Below, one piece after another: positions 34,336 through 43,402 of a DNA stretch of 64,000 bases; positions within the stretch are counted from its first letter, which is position 1; every line of letters starts with the position of its first letter. The notes below the pieces were generated by a model, which was given only the letters and a program-made list of their open reading frames with translations, did not search any database and was not told the origin of the DNA. The position numbers and the translations under genes were made by a program. The stretch comes from Streptomyces flaveolus (lineage in GTDB: Bacteria; Actinomycetota; Actinomycetes; Streptomycetales; Streptomycetaceae): NCBI RefSeq assembly GCF_000716535.1, contig NZ_JNWV01000011.1, positions 186,001-250,000 of the forward strand, given 5' to 3'.

Positions 34336-34380
34336 TTGGTGAATGCCCATTCACTCGATAAGGTGAATGAGTATTCACCT
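34336..34380 (+). promoter_or_regulatory. Promoter with two TetR-type operators
   Basis: GTGAATGCCCATTCAC (34339-34354) and GTGAATGAGTATTCAC (34363-34378, extending to 34361-34380) share GTGAAT-N4-ATTCAC. Their centres are 24 bases apart. TTGGTG (34336-34341) and TAAGGT (34359-34364), 17 bases apart, form a promoter, with one operator in the spacer and one over the transcription start. The TetR gene two genes down is the likely source of the repressor. Confidence 0.85.
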
Positions 34381-34407
34381 CGTCACCGTGCCGCCGCAGG
34401 AGCGCTG

Positions 34408-35880
34408 ATGGACCAGACCGCCCCGATATCGCCGTCGACCCGGCTGCGCGACCGGCTCACCATTCCGGTACTGGCCTCCGGCGGCATCCTCATGGCGGTC
34501 ATGCAGACCGTGGTCGTCCCGCTCCTGCCCGACCTGCCCCGGCTCACCGGCGCGTCGGCCGCCACCGTCTCCTGGACGGTCACCGCGACCCTCCTCTCCG
34601 GCGCCGTCCTCACCCCCGTCCTCGGCCGGGCCGGCGACATGTACGGCAAGCGCCGGGTGCTCATCACCGCGCTCGCCCTGATGACCGTCGGCTCCGTGAT
34701 GTGCGCCCTCTCCTCCGACATCGGCGTGCTCATCGCCGCCCGCGCGCTCCAGGGCGCCGCCGCCTCCGTGGTCCCGCTGTCCATCAGCATCCTGCGCGAC
34801 GAACTCCCGCCCGAACGCCGGGGCTCGGCGGTGGCGCTGATGAGTTCCACCGTCGGCATCGGCGCCGCACTGGGCCTGCCGCTCGCCGCGCTGGTCGTGC
34901 AGTACGCCGACTGGCACACCATGTTCTGGCTGACCAGCGCCCTCGGCGCGGCGGGCGTCACGGCGACCTGGTGGGCGGTCAAGGAGTCCCCGGTGCGGGA
35001 ACCCGGCCGGTTCGACGTCCTCGGCGCCCTCGGCCTCGCCGCCGGGCTGGTCTGCCTGCTGCTGGGCGTCTCGCAGGGCGGCACCTGGGGCTGGGGGAGC
35101 GCGCGGGTCCTCGCACTGTTCCTCGGGGCGGTCGCCGTCCTCGCCCTGTGGTGCCGGCAGCAGCTCCGCACGGCACGGCCGCTGGTCGACCTGCGGCTGG
35201 TCGCCCGGCCCCGGGTGGGCCTGTCCCATGTGGCGGCCCTGCTGACCGGGTTCGCCTTCTACGCCAACTCCCTGGTCACCGCCCAGCTGGTGCAGGCACC
35301 GAAGGCCACCGGGTACGGCCTCGGCCTGTCCATCGTCGCCACCGGGCTCTGCCTCCTGCCCGGCGGCGTCACCATGCTGCTGTTCTCCCCGCTGTCGGCC
35401 CGCATCTCGGCCGCGCGCGGCCCCAGGATCACGCTCGCGCTGGGCGCCGCCGTCATCGCCTGCGGGTACGCGCTCCGCATCGCCGACAGCCGCGACCTGT
35501 GGATGATCATCCTGGGCGCCACCGTGGTGGCGACCGGCACCACGCTCGCCTACTCCGCCCTGCCGACCCTCATCCTGCGCGCCGTACCGGCGGCGCAGAC
35601 CGCGTCCGCCAACGGCGTCAACGTCCTCATGCGGACCATCGGCCAGGCCGTGTCCAGCGCGGCCGTCGCCGCCGTCCTCGTCCACCACAGCAGTCCCCTC
35701 GGCGGCGTCCCCGTGCCCAGCCTCCACGGCTACCAGCTCGCCTTCACCATGGCGGGCACCGTCGCCCTCGCGGCCTGCGCGGCGGCCCTGTCCATCCCCG
35801 GCGATCGCCCCGGCGCGGACACCGGGCGGACCCGGGGCGCCACCCGGGGCGCCCGCGACGAGGCGCTGGAGGGAGCATGA
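34408..35880 (+). CDS. MFS drug-efflux transporter (EmrB/QacA type)
   Basis: A 490-residue membrane protein with about 14 helices, as in the DHA2 drug:proton antiporters. The loop between helices 2 and 3 has LGRAGDMYGKRRVLI, and motif C appears as STVGIGAALGLPLAALVVQY. It would export a toxic organic compound. ATG 34408 has GGAGCG upstream; an earlier in-frame start at 34336 would lie inside the operators. It overlaps the TetR gene by four bases and is almost certainly repressed by that protein. Confidence 0.93.
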   Translation: MDQTAPISPSTRLRDRLTIPVLASGGILMAVMQTVVVPLLPDLPRLTGASAATVSWTVTATLLSGAVLTPVLGRAGDMYGKRRVLITALALMTVGSVMCALSSDIGVLIAARALQGAAASVVPLSISILRDELPPERRGSAVALMSSTVGIGAALGLPLAALVVQYADWHTMFWLTSALGAAGVTATWWAVKESPVREPGRFDVLGALGLAAGLVCLLLGVSQGGTWGWGSARVLALFLGAVAVLALWCRQQLRTARPLVDLRLVARPRVGLSHVAALLTGFAFYANSLVTAQLVQAPKATGYGLGLSIVATGLCLLPGGVTMLLFSPLSARISAARGPRITLALGAAVIACGYALRIADSRDLWMIILGATVVATGTTLAYSALPTLILRAVPAAQTASANGVNVLMRTIGQAVSSAAVAAVLVHHSSPLGGVPVPSLHGYQLAFTMAGTVALAACAAALSIPGDRPGADTGRTRGATRGARDEALEGA

Positions 35881-36470
35881 GGACCATGACCACGCCACCC
35901 GGTCAGGCGTCCGCCCCCGCTCGCCGGGACGCCGAGGCCACCAAGGCCGCCATCCTGAAGGCCGCCCGCCACCTCCTGGCCCGGCACGCGCACGCCGACA
36001 TCACCCTCAAGGCCGTCGCCGACCGCGCCGGGGTGAGCCCGCCGCTGATCCTGAAGTACTTCGGCAACAAGGACGCCCTGTTCGCCCGCGTGATGTCCTT
36101 CGACACCGACGCCGACGCGCTGCTGGACGCACCGCTGGACGCACTCGGCCGGCACATGGTCCGGCACGTCGTGTCCAGCCAGCGCGAGCGCGGCGCCGAC
36201 CCGTTGCTGCGCATCGCCTTCGCCCCGCTGCACGGCGACCACGGCGACGTCCTGCGCGCCAACTTCCGCGCCCAGGTCACCGAACGCCTCGCCGCCCGGC
36301 TCACCGGCCCCGACGCGGGCCTGCGCGCCGAACTCGCCGTCGCCGCCCTGGTCGGCCTCGGCGTCATGTACGGCATCGCCCGCGGCCCCCACCTGCGCGA
36401 GACGGACGCCGACGCCCTCGCCGACCGCTACGGGCCCGCCGTACAGGCGCAGCTGACGCCCGGCGACTGA
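35877..36470 (+). CDS. TetR-family repressor of the MFS pump
   Basis: A 197-residue regulator. The helix-turn-helix (residues about 20-65) reads ATKAAILKAARHLLARH, ITLKAVADRAGVSPPLILKYFGNKDALFARV. The C-terminal helical domain binds the inducer, often the drug carried by the neighbouring pump. GGAGGGAG sits before ATG 35877, which overlaps the MFS stop codon. Twin dyads before the MFS gene are the expected binding sites, making the two genes one autoregulated operon. Confidence 0.92.
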   Translation: MRTMTTPPGQASAPARRDAEATKAAILKAARHLLARHAHADITLKAVADRAGVSPPLILKYFGNKDALFARVMSFDTDADALLDAPLDALGRHMVRHVVSSQRERGADPLLRIAFAPLHGDHGDVLRANFRAQVTERLAARLTGPDAGLRAELAVAALVGLGVMYGIARGPHLRETDADALADRYGPAVQAQLTPGD

Positions 36471-36648
36471 CACCCGGCGCCGACCGGAAGAACCCGGCCG
36501 GGCGGACCCGCGCGTGGCCGGCCGTGGGCCGCGGGTTCATCTCGTCAGGAGCCCCGGCGAGTTCCGCCGGGGCCGCCGCCGGGCCGGCAGCGGTCGTACC
36601 GGGGCGGCCGCCGACGCGGGACCGCCGGCCGGATGACAGACTGACGCC

Positions 36649-37632
36649 ATGGACGAACGCGTAATCGGCAGGTCGGGTCAGTGGGCATCGGTGGTCGGAC
36701 TCGGCACGTGGCAGCTCGGCGCCGACTGGGGCGACGTGGACGACAAGGAGGCATTGTCCGTCCTGGAGGCGGCGGCCGAGTCCGGGGTGACCTTCTTCGA
36801 CACGGCCGACGTGTACGGCGACGGGCGCAGCGAGGCCACCATCGCCTCGTTCCTGCGCGGCCGGCCCGATCTGCACGTGCTGGTGGCCACCAAGATGGGC
36901 CGCCGGGTCGAACAGGTCCCGGAGAACTACGTCCTGGACAACTTCCGCGCCTGGAACGACCGCTCGCGCCGCAACCTCGGCGTCGACCGCATCGACCTGG
37001 TGCAGCTGCACTGCCCGCCCACCCCCGTTTACTCCTCGGACGCGGTGTTCGACGCCCTGGACACCCTGGTCGAGGAGGAGCGGATCGCCGCCTACGGCGT
37101 GAGCGTGGAGACCTGCGCGGAGGCGCTCACCGCCATCGCCCGGCCGAACGTGGCGAGCGTGCAGATCATCCTCAACCCGTTCCGGATGAAGCCCCTGTAC
37201 GAGGTGCTGCCCGCCGCCCGCGCGGCCGGCGTCGGCATCATCGCGCGCGTGCCGCTCGCCTCCGGGCTGCTGTCGGGCAAGTACACGAAGGACACGGTGT
37301 TCGCGGCCAACGACCACCGCACCTACAACCGGCACGGCGAGGCCTTCGACCAGGGCGAGACCTTCTCGGGCGTCGACTACGAGACGGGAGTCGAGGCAGC
37401 CGCCGAGTTCGCCGCGCTCGCCCCTGAGGGGTACACCCCGGCCCAGCTGGCGCTGCGCTGGATCATCGAGCAGGACGGCGTGACCACGGTGATCCCGGGC
37501 GCCCGCAACCCCGAGCAGGCCCGCGCCAACGCCGCCGCGGCCAAGCTGCCGCCGCTGCCGCCGCGGACGTTCACCGCGATCCGCGAGCTGTACGACCGCC
37601 GGATCAAGGACCAGGTCGAGTCCCGCTGGTAG
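36649..37632 (+). CDS. Aldo/keto reductase
   Basis: A 327-residue NADPH oxidoreductase, complete in its tetrad: FFDTADVYGDGRSE (Asp, Tyr), LVATKMGRR (Lys) and DLVQLHCPPT (His). The cofactor loop is TVIPGARNPEQARANAAA. It resembles the general stress/IolS-type AKRs. The substrate is unknown. No strong ribosome site precedes the ATG. A hairpin (37660-37681) lies after the stop. Confidence 0.92.
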   Translation: MDERVIGRSGQWASVVGLGTWQLGADWGDVDDKEALSVLEAAAESGVTFFDTADVYGDGRSEATIASFLRGRPDLHVLVATKMGRRVEQVPENYVLDNFRAWNDRSRRNLGVDRIDLVQLHCPPTPVYSSDAVFDALDTLVEEERIAAYGVSVETCAEALTAIARPNVASVQIILNPFRMKPLYEVLPAARAAGVGIIARVPLASGLLSGKYTKDTVFAANDHRTYNRHGEAFDQGETFSGVDYETGVEAAAEFAALAPEGYTPAQLALRWIIEQDGVTTVIPGARNPEQARANAAAAKLPPLPPRTFTAIRELYDRRIKDQVESRW

Positions 37633-37659
37633 CGGTGCGCGCGGCGGGCGCGGGAACAC

Positions 37660-37681
37660 CGGCCGTTTGAACGAACGGCCG
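37660..37681. terminator. Hairpin after the aldo/keto reductase
   Basis: CGGCCGTT and AACGGCCG form a perfect eight-base stem with loop TGAACG. There is no T-run, so termination is only a likely role. Confidence 0.5.
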
Positions 37682-37699
37682 GGCGGTTACACGCACCGC

Positions 37700-38194
37700 A
37701 TGACGGCGCAAGAGCGGCGCAGGGGGCGCGACGAGACCGAGGAAGAGCGGGCCGACCGGATGTGGGGCGAGCTCATCCAAGAGGTCCGGGTGGCGCAGAC
37801 GGGCGTACAGATCCTGTTCGGCTTCCTGCTGACGGTCGTCTTCCAGCCGAAGTACGGGAAGCTCGCCACCGTCGACCAGGTGATCTACATCGTGACCGTC
37901 GTCCTGGGCGCCTGCGCGACCGGCGCCCTCATCGGACCGGTGTCCCTGCACCGCCTGGTCGCCGGCCGCCGGGTCAAGCCGCAGGCGGTACGGCTGGCCT
38001 CCCGGATGACGTTCGTCGGCCTGGTCCTGCTGCTCGCCACGATGACGTCCTCCCTGCTGCTGATCCTCCGGGTGGCCACGCACGACGGCTACGTGCCGTA
38101 CCTGGTGGCGGCCGTCGTCGCCTGGTACGTCGGCTGCTGGTACGGCCTGCCCCTGTGGGCCCGCCGCAGGCACACGGCCCGCTCCGACGGCTAG
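37700..38194 (+). CDS. DUF6328-family membrane protein
   Basis: A 164-residue protein with a charged, Arg/Glu-rich N-terminus (residues 1-25) and four membrane helices (around TGVQILFGFLLTVVF, VIYIVTVVLGACATGAL, MTFVGLVLLLATMTSSLLLIL and YLVAAVVAWYVGCWYGLPL). The family is of unknown function and frequent in actinobacteria. ATG 37700 is preferred over TTG 37667, which lies in a hairpin. It converges with the DUF2238 gene, 12 bases between stops. Confidence 0.85.
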   Translation: MTAQERRRGRDETEEERADRMWGELIQEVRVAQTGVQILFGFLLTVVFQPKYGKLATVDQVIYIVTVVLGACATGALIGPVSLHRLVAGRRVKPQAVRLASRMTFVGLVLLLATMTSSLLLILRVATHDGYVPYLVAAVVAWYVGCWYGLPLWARRRHTARSDG

Positions 38195-38206
38195 GCCGGG
38201 GCGGTT

Positions 38207-38872
38207 CTACCCGTCGGCGCGGACCGGGGCGACGCCCTCCAGCGTCCGCAGCCGGCGGTCGTGGACCCGGCTGAGCAGCAGCAGGGACAGGACGGAGCCG
38301 ATCAGGGCGCAGAACATGTCCCACTGGGTGTCCCACACATCGCCCTGGGTGGCGAGGAACGCGTCCGCGCCGTGCCCGCCGATCTCGGCCGCCAGCCACT
38401 CCAGCAGCTCGAAGCAGGCGCTGAACGCCAGGCAGACGCACACGGTGAGCGGCGCCAGCCAGCGACTGCCGCGCAACGGCGAGGTGCGGCTGAGCAGTTC
38501 ACGCACCAGCACGGCCGGGACGAAGCCCTGCATCAGGTGCCCGAAGCGGTCGTACGGGTTGCGCTCCAGGCCGAAGGTGTCGCGCACCCAGTCGCCCACG
38601 GGGACCTGCGCGTAGGTGTAGTGCCCGCCGACCGCCAGGACCAGCGCGTGCGCGGTCAGCAGCCCGCACAGCAGCCCGGTCAGGGGGAAGCGCCGCCAGA
38701 GCAGCACCACCAGGGGCAGCCCGGCCAGCGCCCAGAACGTCTCGAGGAACCAGGTGGTGCGGTCGCGCGCGCCCGACGCCGACACGCCCAGCCCGACGGC
38801 CACCACGCCGGCGAAGAGGGCGGGCGGCACGCGGCGCGGCGCGCGGAGCGGGGCGGGGTGCACTGCGGTCAC
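38207..38872 (-). CDS. DUF2238 (YjdF-type) membrane protein
   Basis: A 221-residue integral membrane protein with six or so helices. The diagnostic motifs are NPYDRFGHLMQGFVPA and ATQGDVWDTQWDMFCAL, with conserved His, Asp and Glu residues within the membrane segments, suggesting an enzyme-like or channel role that is not yet established. GTG 38872 follows AAGGAG by eight bases; ATG-containing longer frames lack a site. Confidence 0.88.
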   Translation of the reverse strand: MTAVHPAPLRAPRRVPPALFAGVVAVGLGVSASGARDRTTWFLETFWALAGLPLVVLLWRRFPLTGLLCGLLTAHALVLAVGGHYTYAQVPVGDWVRDTFGLERNPYDRFGHLMQGFVPAVLVRELLSRTSPLRGSRWLAPLTVCVCLAFSACFELLEWLAAEIGGHGADAFLATQGDVWDTQWDMFCALIGSVLSLLLLSRVHDRRLRTLEGVAPVRADG

Positions 38873-38956
38873 GGCGGGGCTCCTTGCCTGAGGGCGGCCT
38901 GGGGGTCGTAGGAGCCCCATCGTGGCGCCGGGCCGGGGCCGCCGGCATGAGTACGG

Positions 38957-39385
38957 CTACTCAGCCGCGGAGAGGATCTCCGCCAGCAGCTCGTCCACCG
39001 GGACCCGTTCCCGGCCCGGCGGGACGACCTGGTGCGTCTCGCGCAGGAACGCGGCGATCGCGGGCGCCCAGGCGAACACCACCGCGTGGTGACGGCCGCC
39101 GTCCGGCCGGGTGTCCCCGAGGAACTCCAGGCGCAGTTCGTGCCACAGGCCGGTGGCCTCCGGACGCATCCGGACGTCGCCGATGCCGACCGGCCCGGCC
39201 AGCGCGTCGGCGAGCATCTGCCGGTCCAGCCGCCAGCAGGCCAGCACCCGGCCGTCGTGGGCGAAGGCGGCGGTGACGGCGAACGGGTCGTCGGCGTCGT
39301 AGCTGAGGTGGGCCAGCACCGGACACCGGCCGGTGCCGTGCGCGAGGAGCTGCACCACCAGGGTCTTGTGCACGAACGAGTTCAC
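38957..39385 (-). CDS. SsgA-like sporulation/cell-division regulator
   Basis: A 142-residue SsgA-like protein (SALP). It has the family's core LAHLSYDADDPFAVTAAFAHDG, WRLDRQMLADALAGPVGIGDVRMRP and FLRETHQVVPPGRE. SALPs occur only in morphologically complex actinobacteria, where they guide septum placement, cell-wall remodelling and spore maturation, which supports a sporulating host. It is too divergent to name as SsgA or SsgB. GTG 39385 has GGAGG seven bases upstream. Confidence 0.92.
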   Translation of the reverse strand: MNSFVHKTLVVQLLAHGTGRCPVLAHLSYDADDPFAVTAAFAHDGRVLACWRLDRQMLADALAGPVGIGDVRMRPEATGLWHELRLEFLGDTRPDGGRHHAVVFAWAPAIAAFLRETHQVVPPGRERVPVDELLAEILSAAE

Positions 39386-39589
39386 GCGGGGGCCTCCGGG
39401 ACGATCGGCGTAGAGCCCTCTAGTACCCCCGCAGCGCCCGGAATGCTCACCCGTGTGACTGAATCCCGAGGACGGCGCGCCACGCGGCCGGGCGGCCGCC
39501 GTGGCCGCCCGGCCCGAGGGGCCACGCCCCGGAGTCCTGCCGCGGGGTGCCACGGCGTCAGCGGACGCCTCCCGCGGGGCGGTTCTGGG

Positions 39590-40561
39590 TCAGGCGAACG
39601 CCTCCCGCAGGGCCGGCAGCAGGGTCTTCGCCGACCAGTCCAGGAACTCGGGCTGCGTGTCGCCGCCGATCTGGACCAGGGCGACCTCCCCGAACCCTGC
39701 CTCCGCGTAGGGCCGTACGGCCTCCACGAACGCGTCCGGGTCGTCACCGCACGGGATGGACGAGGCGACGTCGTCCTCGGTCACGAACTGGGTCGCGGCC
39801 TCGAAGGAGTCCGGGTGCGGCAGTTCGGCGTTCACCTTCCAGCCCAGCCCGAACCAGCGGAACTGGGAGTGGGCGCGTTTGATCGCCGTGTCCCGGTCGG
39901 GGTCGTAACACACCGGTAGCTGGCCGACCCGGGGCTTTCCGGTGCCGCCGTGCCGGTCGAAGGCCTCCAGCAGGCCCGCCTTCGGCTCGGTCGCGATCAC
40001 CAGGTCGGCGAAGTGCCCGGCCAGCTTGCAGGACTGCTCGCCGGAGACGGCGATGCCGATCGGCGGCGCCTCCTCCGGCAGGTCCCACAGCCGGGCCGAC
40101 TCCACGTCGTAGTGCTGCCCGTGATGCGTGACGTGGCCGCCCTCGAACAGCGCCCGGATGATCTCCACCGCCTCTTCGAGCATCTCGTGGCGGACGTCCG
40201 CCGGTGGCCAGCCACCGCCCACGACATGCTCGTTCAGGTTCTCGCCGGCGCCGAGCCCGAGCCGGAACCTGCCCTCCGACAGGAGCTGCACGGTCGCCGC
40301 CTTCTGCGCCACGACCGCCGGGTGGTAGCGCAGGATGGGGCAGGTCACATACGTCATCAGGGGGATCCGCGAAGTGGCCTGGGCGGCGGCGCCCAGCACG
40401 CTCCACGCGTACGAGGAGTGCCCCTGCGAGCGCAGCCACGGGAAGTAGTGGTCCGAGATCACCGAGAAGTCGAAGCCCGCCTCCTCGGCCTTCACCACGT
40501 GGTCCACCAGGTCCCGGGGACCTGCCTGCTCGGTCATCATCGTGTATCCGATTCGCACCAT
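39590..40561 (-). CDS. F420-type LLM oxidoreductase
   Basis: A 323-residue luciferase-like TIM barrel of the F420-dependent glucose-6-phosphate dehydrogenase-related group: VRIGYTMMTEQAGPRDLVDHVVKAEEAGFDFSVISDH, TYVTCPILRYHPAVVAQKAAT and FRLGLGAGENLNEHVVG. The last motif is typical of F420 rather than FMN enzymes. The substrate is unknown. The start at 40561 has no good ribosome site. The gene lies downstream of the pseudokinase gene on the same strand, 50 bases away. Confidence 0.9.
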   Translation of the reverse strand: MVRIGYTMMTEQAGPRDLVDHVVKAEEAGFDFSVISDHYFPWLRSQGHSSYAWSVLGAAAQATSRIPLMTYVTCPILRYHPAVVAQKAATVQLLSEGRFRLGLGAGENLNEHVVGGGWPPADVRHEMLEEAVEIIRALFEGGHVTHHGQHYDVESARLWDLPEEAPPIGIAVSGEQSCKLAGHFADLVIATEPKAGLLEAFDRHGGTGKPRVGQLPVCYDPDRDTAIKRAHSQFRWFGLGWKVNAELPHPDSFEAATQFVTEDDVASSIPCGDDPDAFVEAVRPYAEAGFGEVALVQIGGDTQPEFLDWSAKTLLPALREAFA

Positions 40562-40611
40562 AGGTGGCGAGTCCCCGGGTCGGCGCGCGGAAAACGGCCG
40601 ACGGGCCAGGG

Positions 40612-42186
40612 TCACTCCTCCGGCGTGCGGAAGGTCCCCAGGAACGTCTTCAGCGCCAGCCGGCTGGCCGCGTCGTCCCAGGCCGCGGCCGGGGTGGTGA
40701 AGCGCAGCGAGAAGCCGCGCGTCCCGCCCAGCAGGAAGCCCCGCCCGAAGGTGTGCACCCGGGTGTCCCCGGTCCCCGCCAGCCACTCCAGGTCGGCGGC
40801 CCTGCGGCCCTGGTAGGTGGTCGCCCGCACGGCGCCGACACGGTCGTAACCGGGCAGTTTCCTCAACCCCGGCTCGACGTCGTCCCGCCACACGGCGACC
40901 GGGTCGGGGCCGACGCGCTCGCTGTAGGTCACGGCGAGCGTCGGCGCGTCGCCGCCCCGGCCGAAGGTGACGCGATAGGCCAGGCCGGACACCCGGGAGG
41001 TGGTCAGCCGGCGCCAGCCGTCGGGCAGTGCCACCGAGAAGCCCTCCGGGGCGGTGTACCGGCGGTAGCCGGCCGGCAGGGCGGGGGAGGCCGGGCCACT
41101 CGGCTGCGAGGGGGGCGTGGCGGTGGGAGAGGTGCCGCCGTCGGTCTGCCGGCCGGCGGGGGCGGACGGGGTGGCCCGCGGCGGCGCCCCGGCCCGGTCC
41201 GTGCCGGACGACAGCGCGCCGGAGGCGACCAGCACCGCCGCGGCCACGGTGACCACGGCCAGCGCGGTGCCGGCGGCCAGGGCCCGCCTCCCGCGCAGCG
41301 GTCCGGCAAGGCGCACGGCCCGGTACGCGCCGCGCAGCCGGGGCTCGGGGGCCGGCTGCCGCTCCGCGTCCGTGTCCTCGCGCAGCGCCCTGGTCAGCGC
41401 CTCGCGGACCACCGGCCGGGTCAGCCGCTCCCGCGCGTTCTTGCGCAGCAGGCCCTGCACGACCTGGGTGAGCGGCCCGGCGCGCAGCGGGGTGCGCAGC
41501 GGCAGCCGGTCCACCGCCTTCAGCGTGGCGTCGGGCCGGCCCCGGTCCCGGAACGGCGGCCGGCCCTCGACCATCGTGTAGAGCAGCGCGCCCAGCGCCC
41601 ACAGGTCGGCGGCCGGACCGATGCGCTCGTCGCGGGCCTGCTCCGGTGAGGCGTACGACGGTGCCGTCAGCCGCGGCACGAGCGTCGCGCCCGCCAGCCC
41701 GAACCCGGTGACGACGACCGGGCCGCCGTCCCGCACGAAGACCTGGCCGGGGCTCAGCTCGCCGTGCGTGATGCCCTCGTCGTGCGCGGCCCGCAGCACG
41801 TCCAGCAGCTCCAGGCCGAGCCGGGCCGCGCGCACCGGGTGGAACGAGCCCTCCTGGGCGAGGAGTTCGCCCAGGGGTGTGCCGTGGACCCACTCGGTGA
41901 CCGTCCACAGGGCGCCCGCCTCCACCACGGCGTCGACGACCGCCGCCACCTGGCCGGGGCGCAGCAGCCGCAGGGTCTCCGAGGTGCGGACGACCCGGGC
42001 GGTGACGCGCCGCGCGGTGTCCTGGCCGGCGGACTCCGGCAGGGCGGTCTGCGCCACCAGGCGGGGCTGTTCCGCCGCCACGTCCTCGGCGTACCACCAC
42101 AGGCGGTTCGTCTCGCGGGAGAAGACGTCCAGGAGCCGGTACCGTCCGGCGAGCAACTCGTGTGCGGAGACGTGCGCCTTGACCAT
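40612..42186 (-). CDS. Membrane-anchored Ser/Thr pseudokinase
   Basis: A 524-residue protein with a kinase-like domain (residues 10-270), a Pro/Ala/Arg-rich juxtamembrane part, one membrane helix (about 302-323), a Pro/Ser/Thr-rich linker and an outer domain (about 380-524, YRRYTAPEGFSVALPDGWRR). Key kinase residues are missing: the VAIK Lys is Thr47, the catalytic loop reads HGELSPGQ (Glu143 for Asp, Ser145 for Lys, Gln148 for Asn), and DFG is GFG (Gly161). It should not phosphorylate but may bind partners or nucleotide and signal across the membrane. ATG 42186 has CGAGGG upstream; 42192 overlaps that site. Confidence 0.9.
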   Translation of the reverse strand: MVKAHVSAHELLAGRYRLLDVFSRETNRLWWYAEDVAAEQPRLVAQTALPESAGQDTARRVTARVVRTSETLRLLRPGQVAAVVDAVVEAGALWTVTEWVHGTPLGELLAQEGSFHPVRAARLGLELLDVLRAAHDEGITHGELSPGQVFVRDGGPVVVTGFGLAGATLVPRLTAPSYASPEQARDERIGPAADLWALGALLYTMVEGRPPFRDRGRPDATLKAVDRLPLRTPLRAGPLTQVVQGLLRKNARERLTRPVVREALTRALREDTDAERQPAPEPRLRGAYRAVRLAGPLRGRRALAAGTALAVVTVAAAVLVASGALSSGTDRAGAPPRATPSAPAGRQTDGGTSPTATPPSQPSGPASPALPAGYRRYTAPEGFSVALPDGWRRLTTSRVSGLAYRVTFGRGGDAPTLAVTYSERVGPDPVAVWRDDVEPGLRKLPGYDRVGAVRATTYQGRRAADLEWLAGTGDTRVHTFGRGFLLGGTRGFSLRFTTPAAAWDDAASRLALKTFLGTFRTPEE

Positions 42187-42300
42187 GGTCATCCCTCGCT
42201 GAAACCCCTGCCTCGTCTTTCCCAGAGGTACGCGGGGCGAGCGGGGGTGCGTTCAGGGGCGCGTCCAAAACCTCCGCGGCGGAGTCCCGACAGCGCGATC

Positions 42301-42369
42301 GTCACGGCAGAGTCGTCACAGCAGGGCCGTCACAGCAGGGCCGTCACAGCGGGGTCGTCACAGCAGTCC
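42301..42369. repeat. 14-bp tandem repeat, almost five copies
   Basis: Units start at 42301, 42315, 42329, 42343 and 42357; the middle two are identical (GTCACAGCAGGGCC). The array runs into the last codons and stop of the dehydratase gene. Because the unit is not a multiple of three, changes in copy number would alter nothing inside the gene but would move its downstream end. Confidence 0.93.
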
Positions 42370-43317
42370 GAAGCGGCCGGCCCAGTCGGTGAGTTCCCGC
42401 GGTGTCGTGTTGCCGCCGCACACCACGAGCCCGATCCGGGCCCCGCCGCCGACCCGCTCCACCACCTGCCGGGCCGCCGGCAGCAGACAGCCCGCGGCCG
42501 GCTCGGCCCACACCTTGGCGTGCTCGGCGAGGTCCAGACAGCCCCGCACCGCGTCCCGGTCCGGGACCACCAGCACCTCCTCGACCAGCGCGGACACATG
42601 CTCGTACGTCAGGTGCGACACCGAGGGCGCGCTCAACGTGGTGACCAGGGAGGACAACGGCACCGGCACCGGAGCGCCGGCCTTCAGCGCCCCGGACATC
42701 GCCTCCGCGCCCTCGGTCTCCACGCCCCACACGCGCACCCCGGGCCGCCGGGCGCGCAGGGCCGCGGCGATCCCGGCGATCAGTCCGCCACCGCCCACGC
42801 TGACGACGACGTCCGTCAGCTCCCCGGCGTCCTCGGCCAGCTCAAGACCCACGGTGCCCTGTCCGGCGATCACGACGGGGTCGTCGAACGGGTGCACCAG
42901 GGTCAGACCCTCGTCCCGCAGCCGTGTCACCAGCTCGAAGGCGCTGTCCATGCCGTCGGTCAGCCGCACCACCGCCCCGGCCTCCTCGGCGAGCGCGAGG
43001 GAACGCGCCGGCGCGGTGCGCGGCATGACCACGGTCGCCTTCACATCCAGGGCCGCCGCCATCACCGCGAGCGCGATCCCGTGGTTGCCGCCGCTCACCG
43101 CGACCACGCCCGCCGCCCGCTCGGCCTCGCTCAGCGACAGCAGCTTCGCCGTGGCCCCGCGGGCCTTGAACGAGCCGGTGCGCTGGAGCAGTTCGAGCTT
43201 GGCGGTGACGGGGACGCCGAGCAGTGCGCCGAGGCCGGGGCTCGACACCGTCGGCGTGCGGACGACGTGCTCGGCGATCCGCTGGGCGGCGGTTTCGATG
43301 TCCGAGATCTCGATCAC
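42358..43317 (-). CDS. PLP-dependent threonine/serine dehydratase
   Basis: A 319-residue fold-type II PLP enzyme. The Schiff-base Lys is in GSFKARGA (residues 47-54), the substrate loop is SGGNHGIAL, and the phosphate-binding loop is VGGGGLIAG. It should deaminate Thr/Ser to 2-oxobutyrate/pyruvate or act as a serine racemase-type enzyme. There is no C-terminal ACT domain, so feedback control by isoleucine is unlikely. The 3' end of the gene lies in a tandem repeat. Confidence 0.9.
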   Translation of the reverse strand: MIEISDIETAAQRIAEHVVRTPTVSSPGLGALLGVPVTAKLELLQRTGSFKARGATAKLLSLSEAERAAGVVAVSGGNHGIALAVMAAALDVKATVVMPRTAPARSLALAEEAGAVVRLTDGMDSAFELVTRLRDEGLTLVHPFDDPVVIAGQGTVGLELAEDAGELTDVVVSVGGGGLIAGIAAALRARRPGVRVWGVETEGAEAMSGALKAGAPVPVPLSSLVTTLSAPSVSHLTYEHVSALVEEVLVVPDRDAVRGCLDLAEHAKVWAEPAAGCLLPAARQVVERVGGGARIGLVVCGGNTTPRELTDWAGRFGLL

Positions 43318-43402
43318 GGTGCTTCACCCTTCCGGCGCGGATCGGGACCGCGCCGTTCGCACCTTGACCCGTCGGGAGGCCGGAGGTCAACGCCGTTCCG
43401 GA

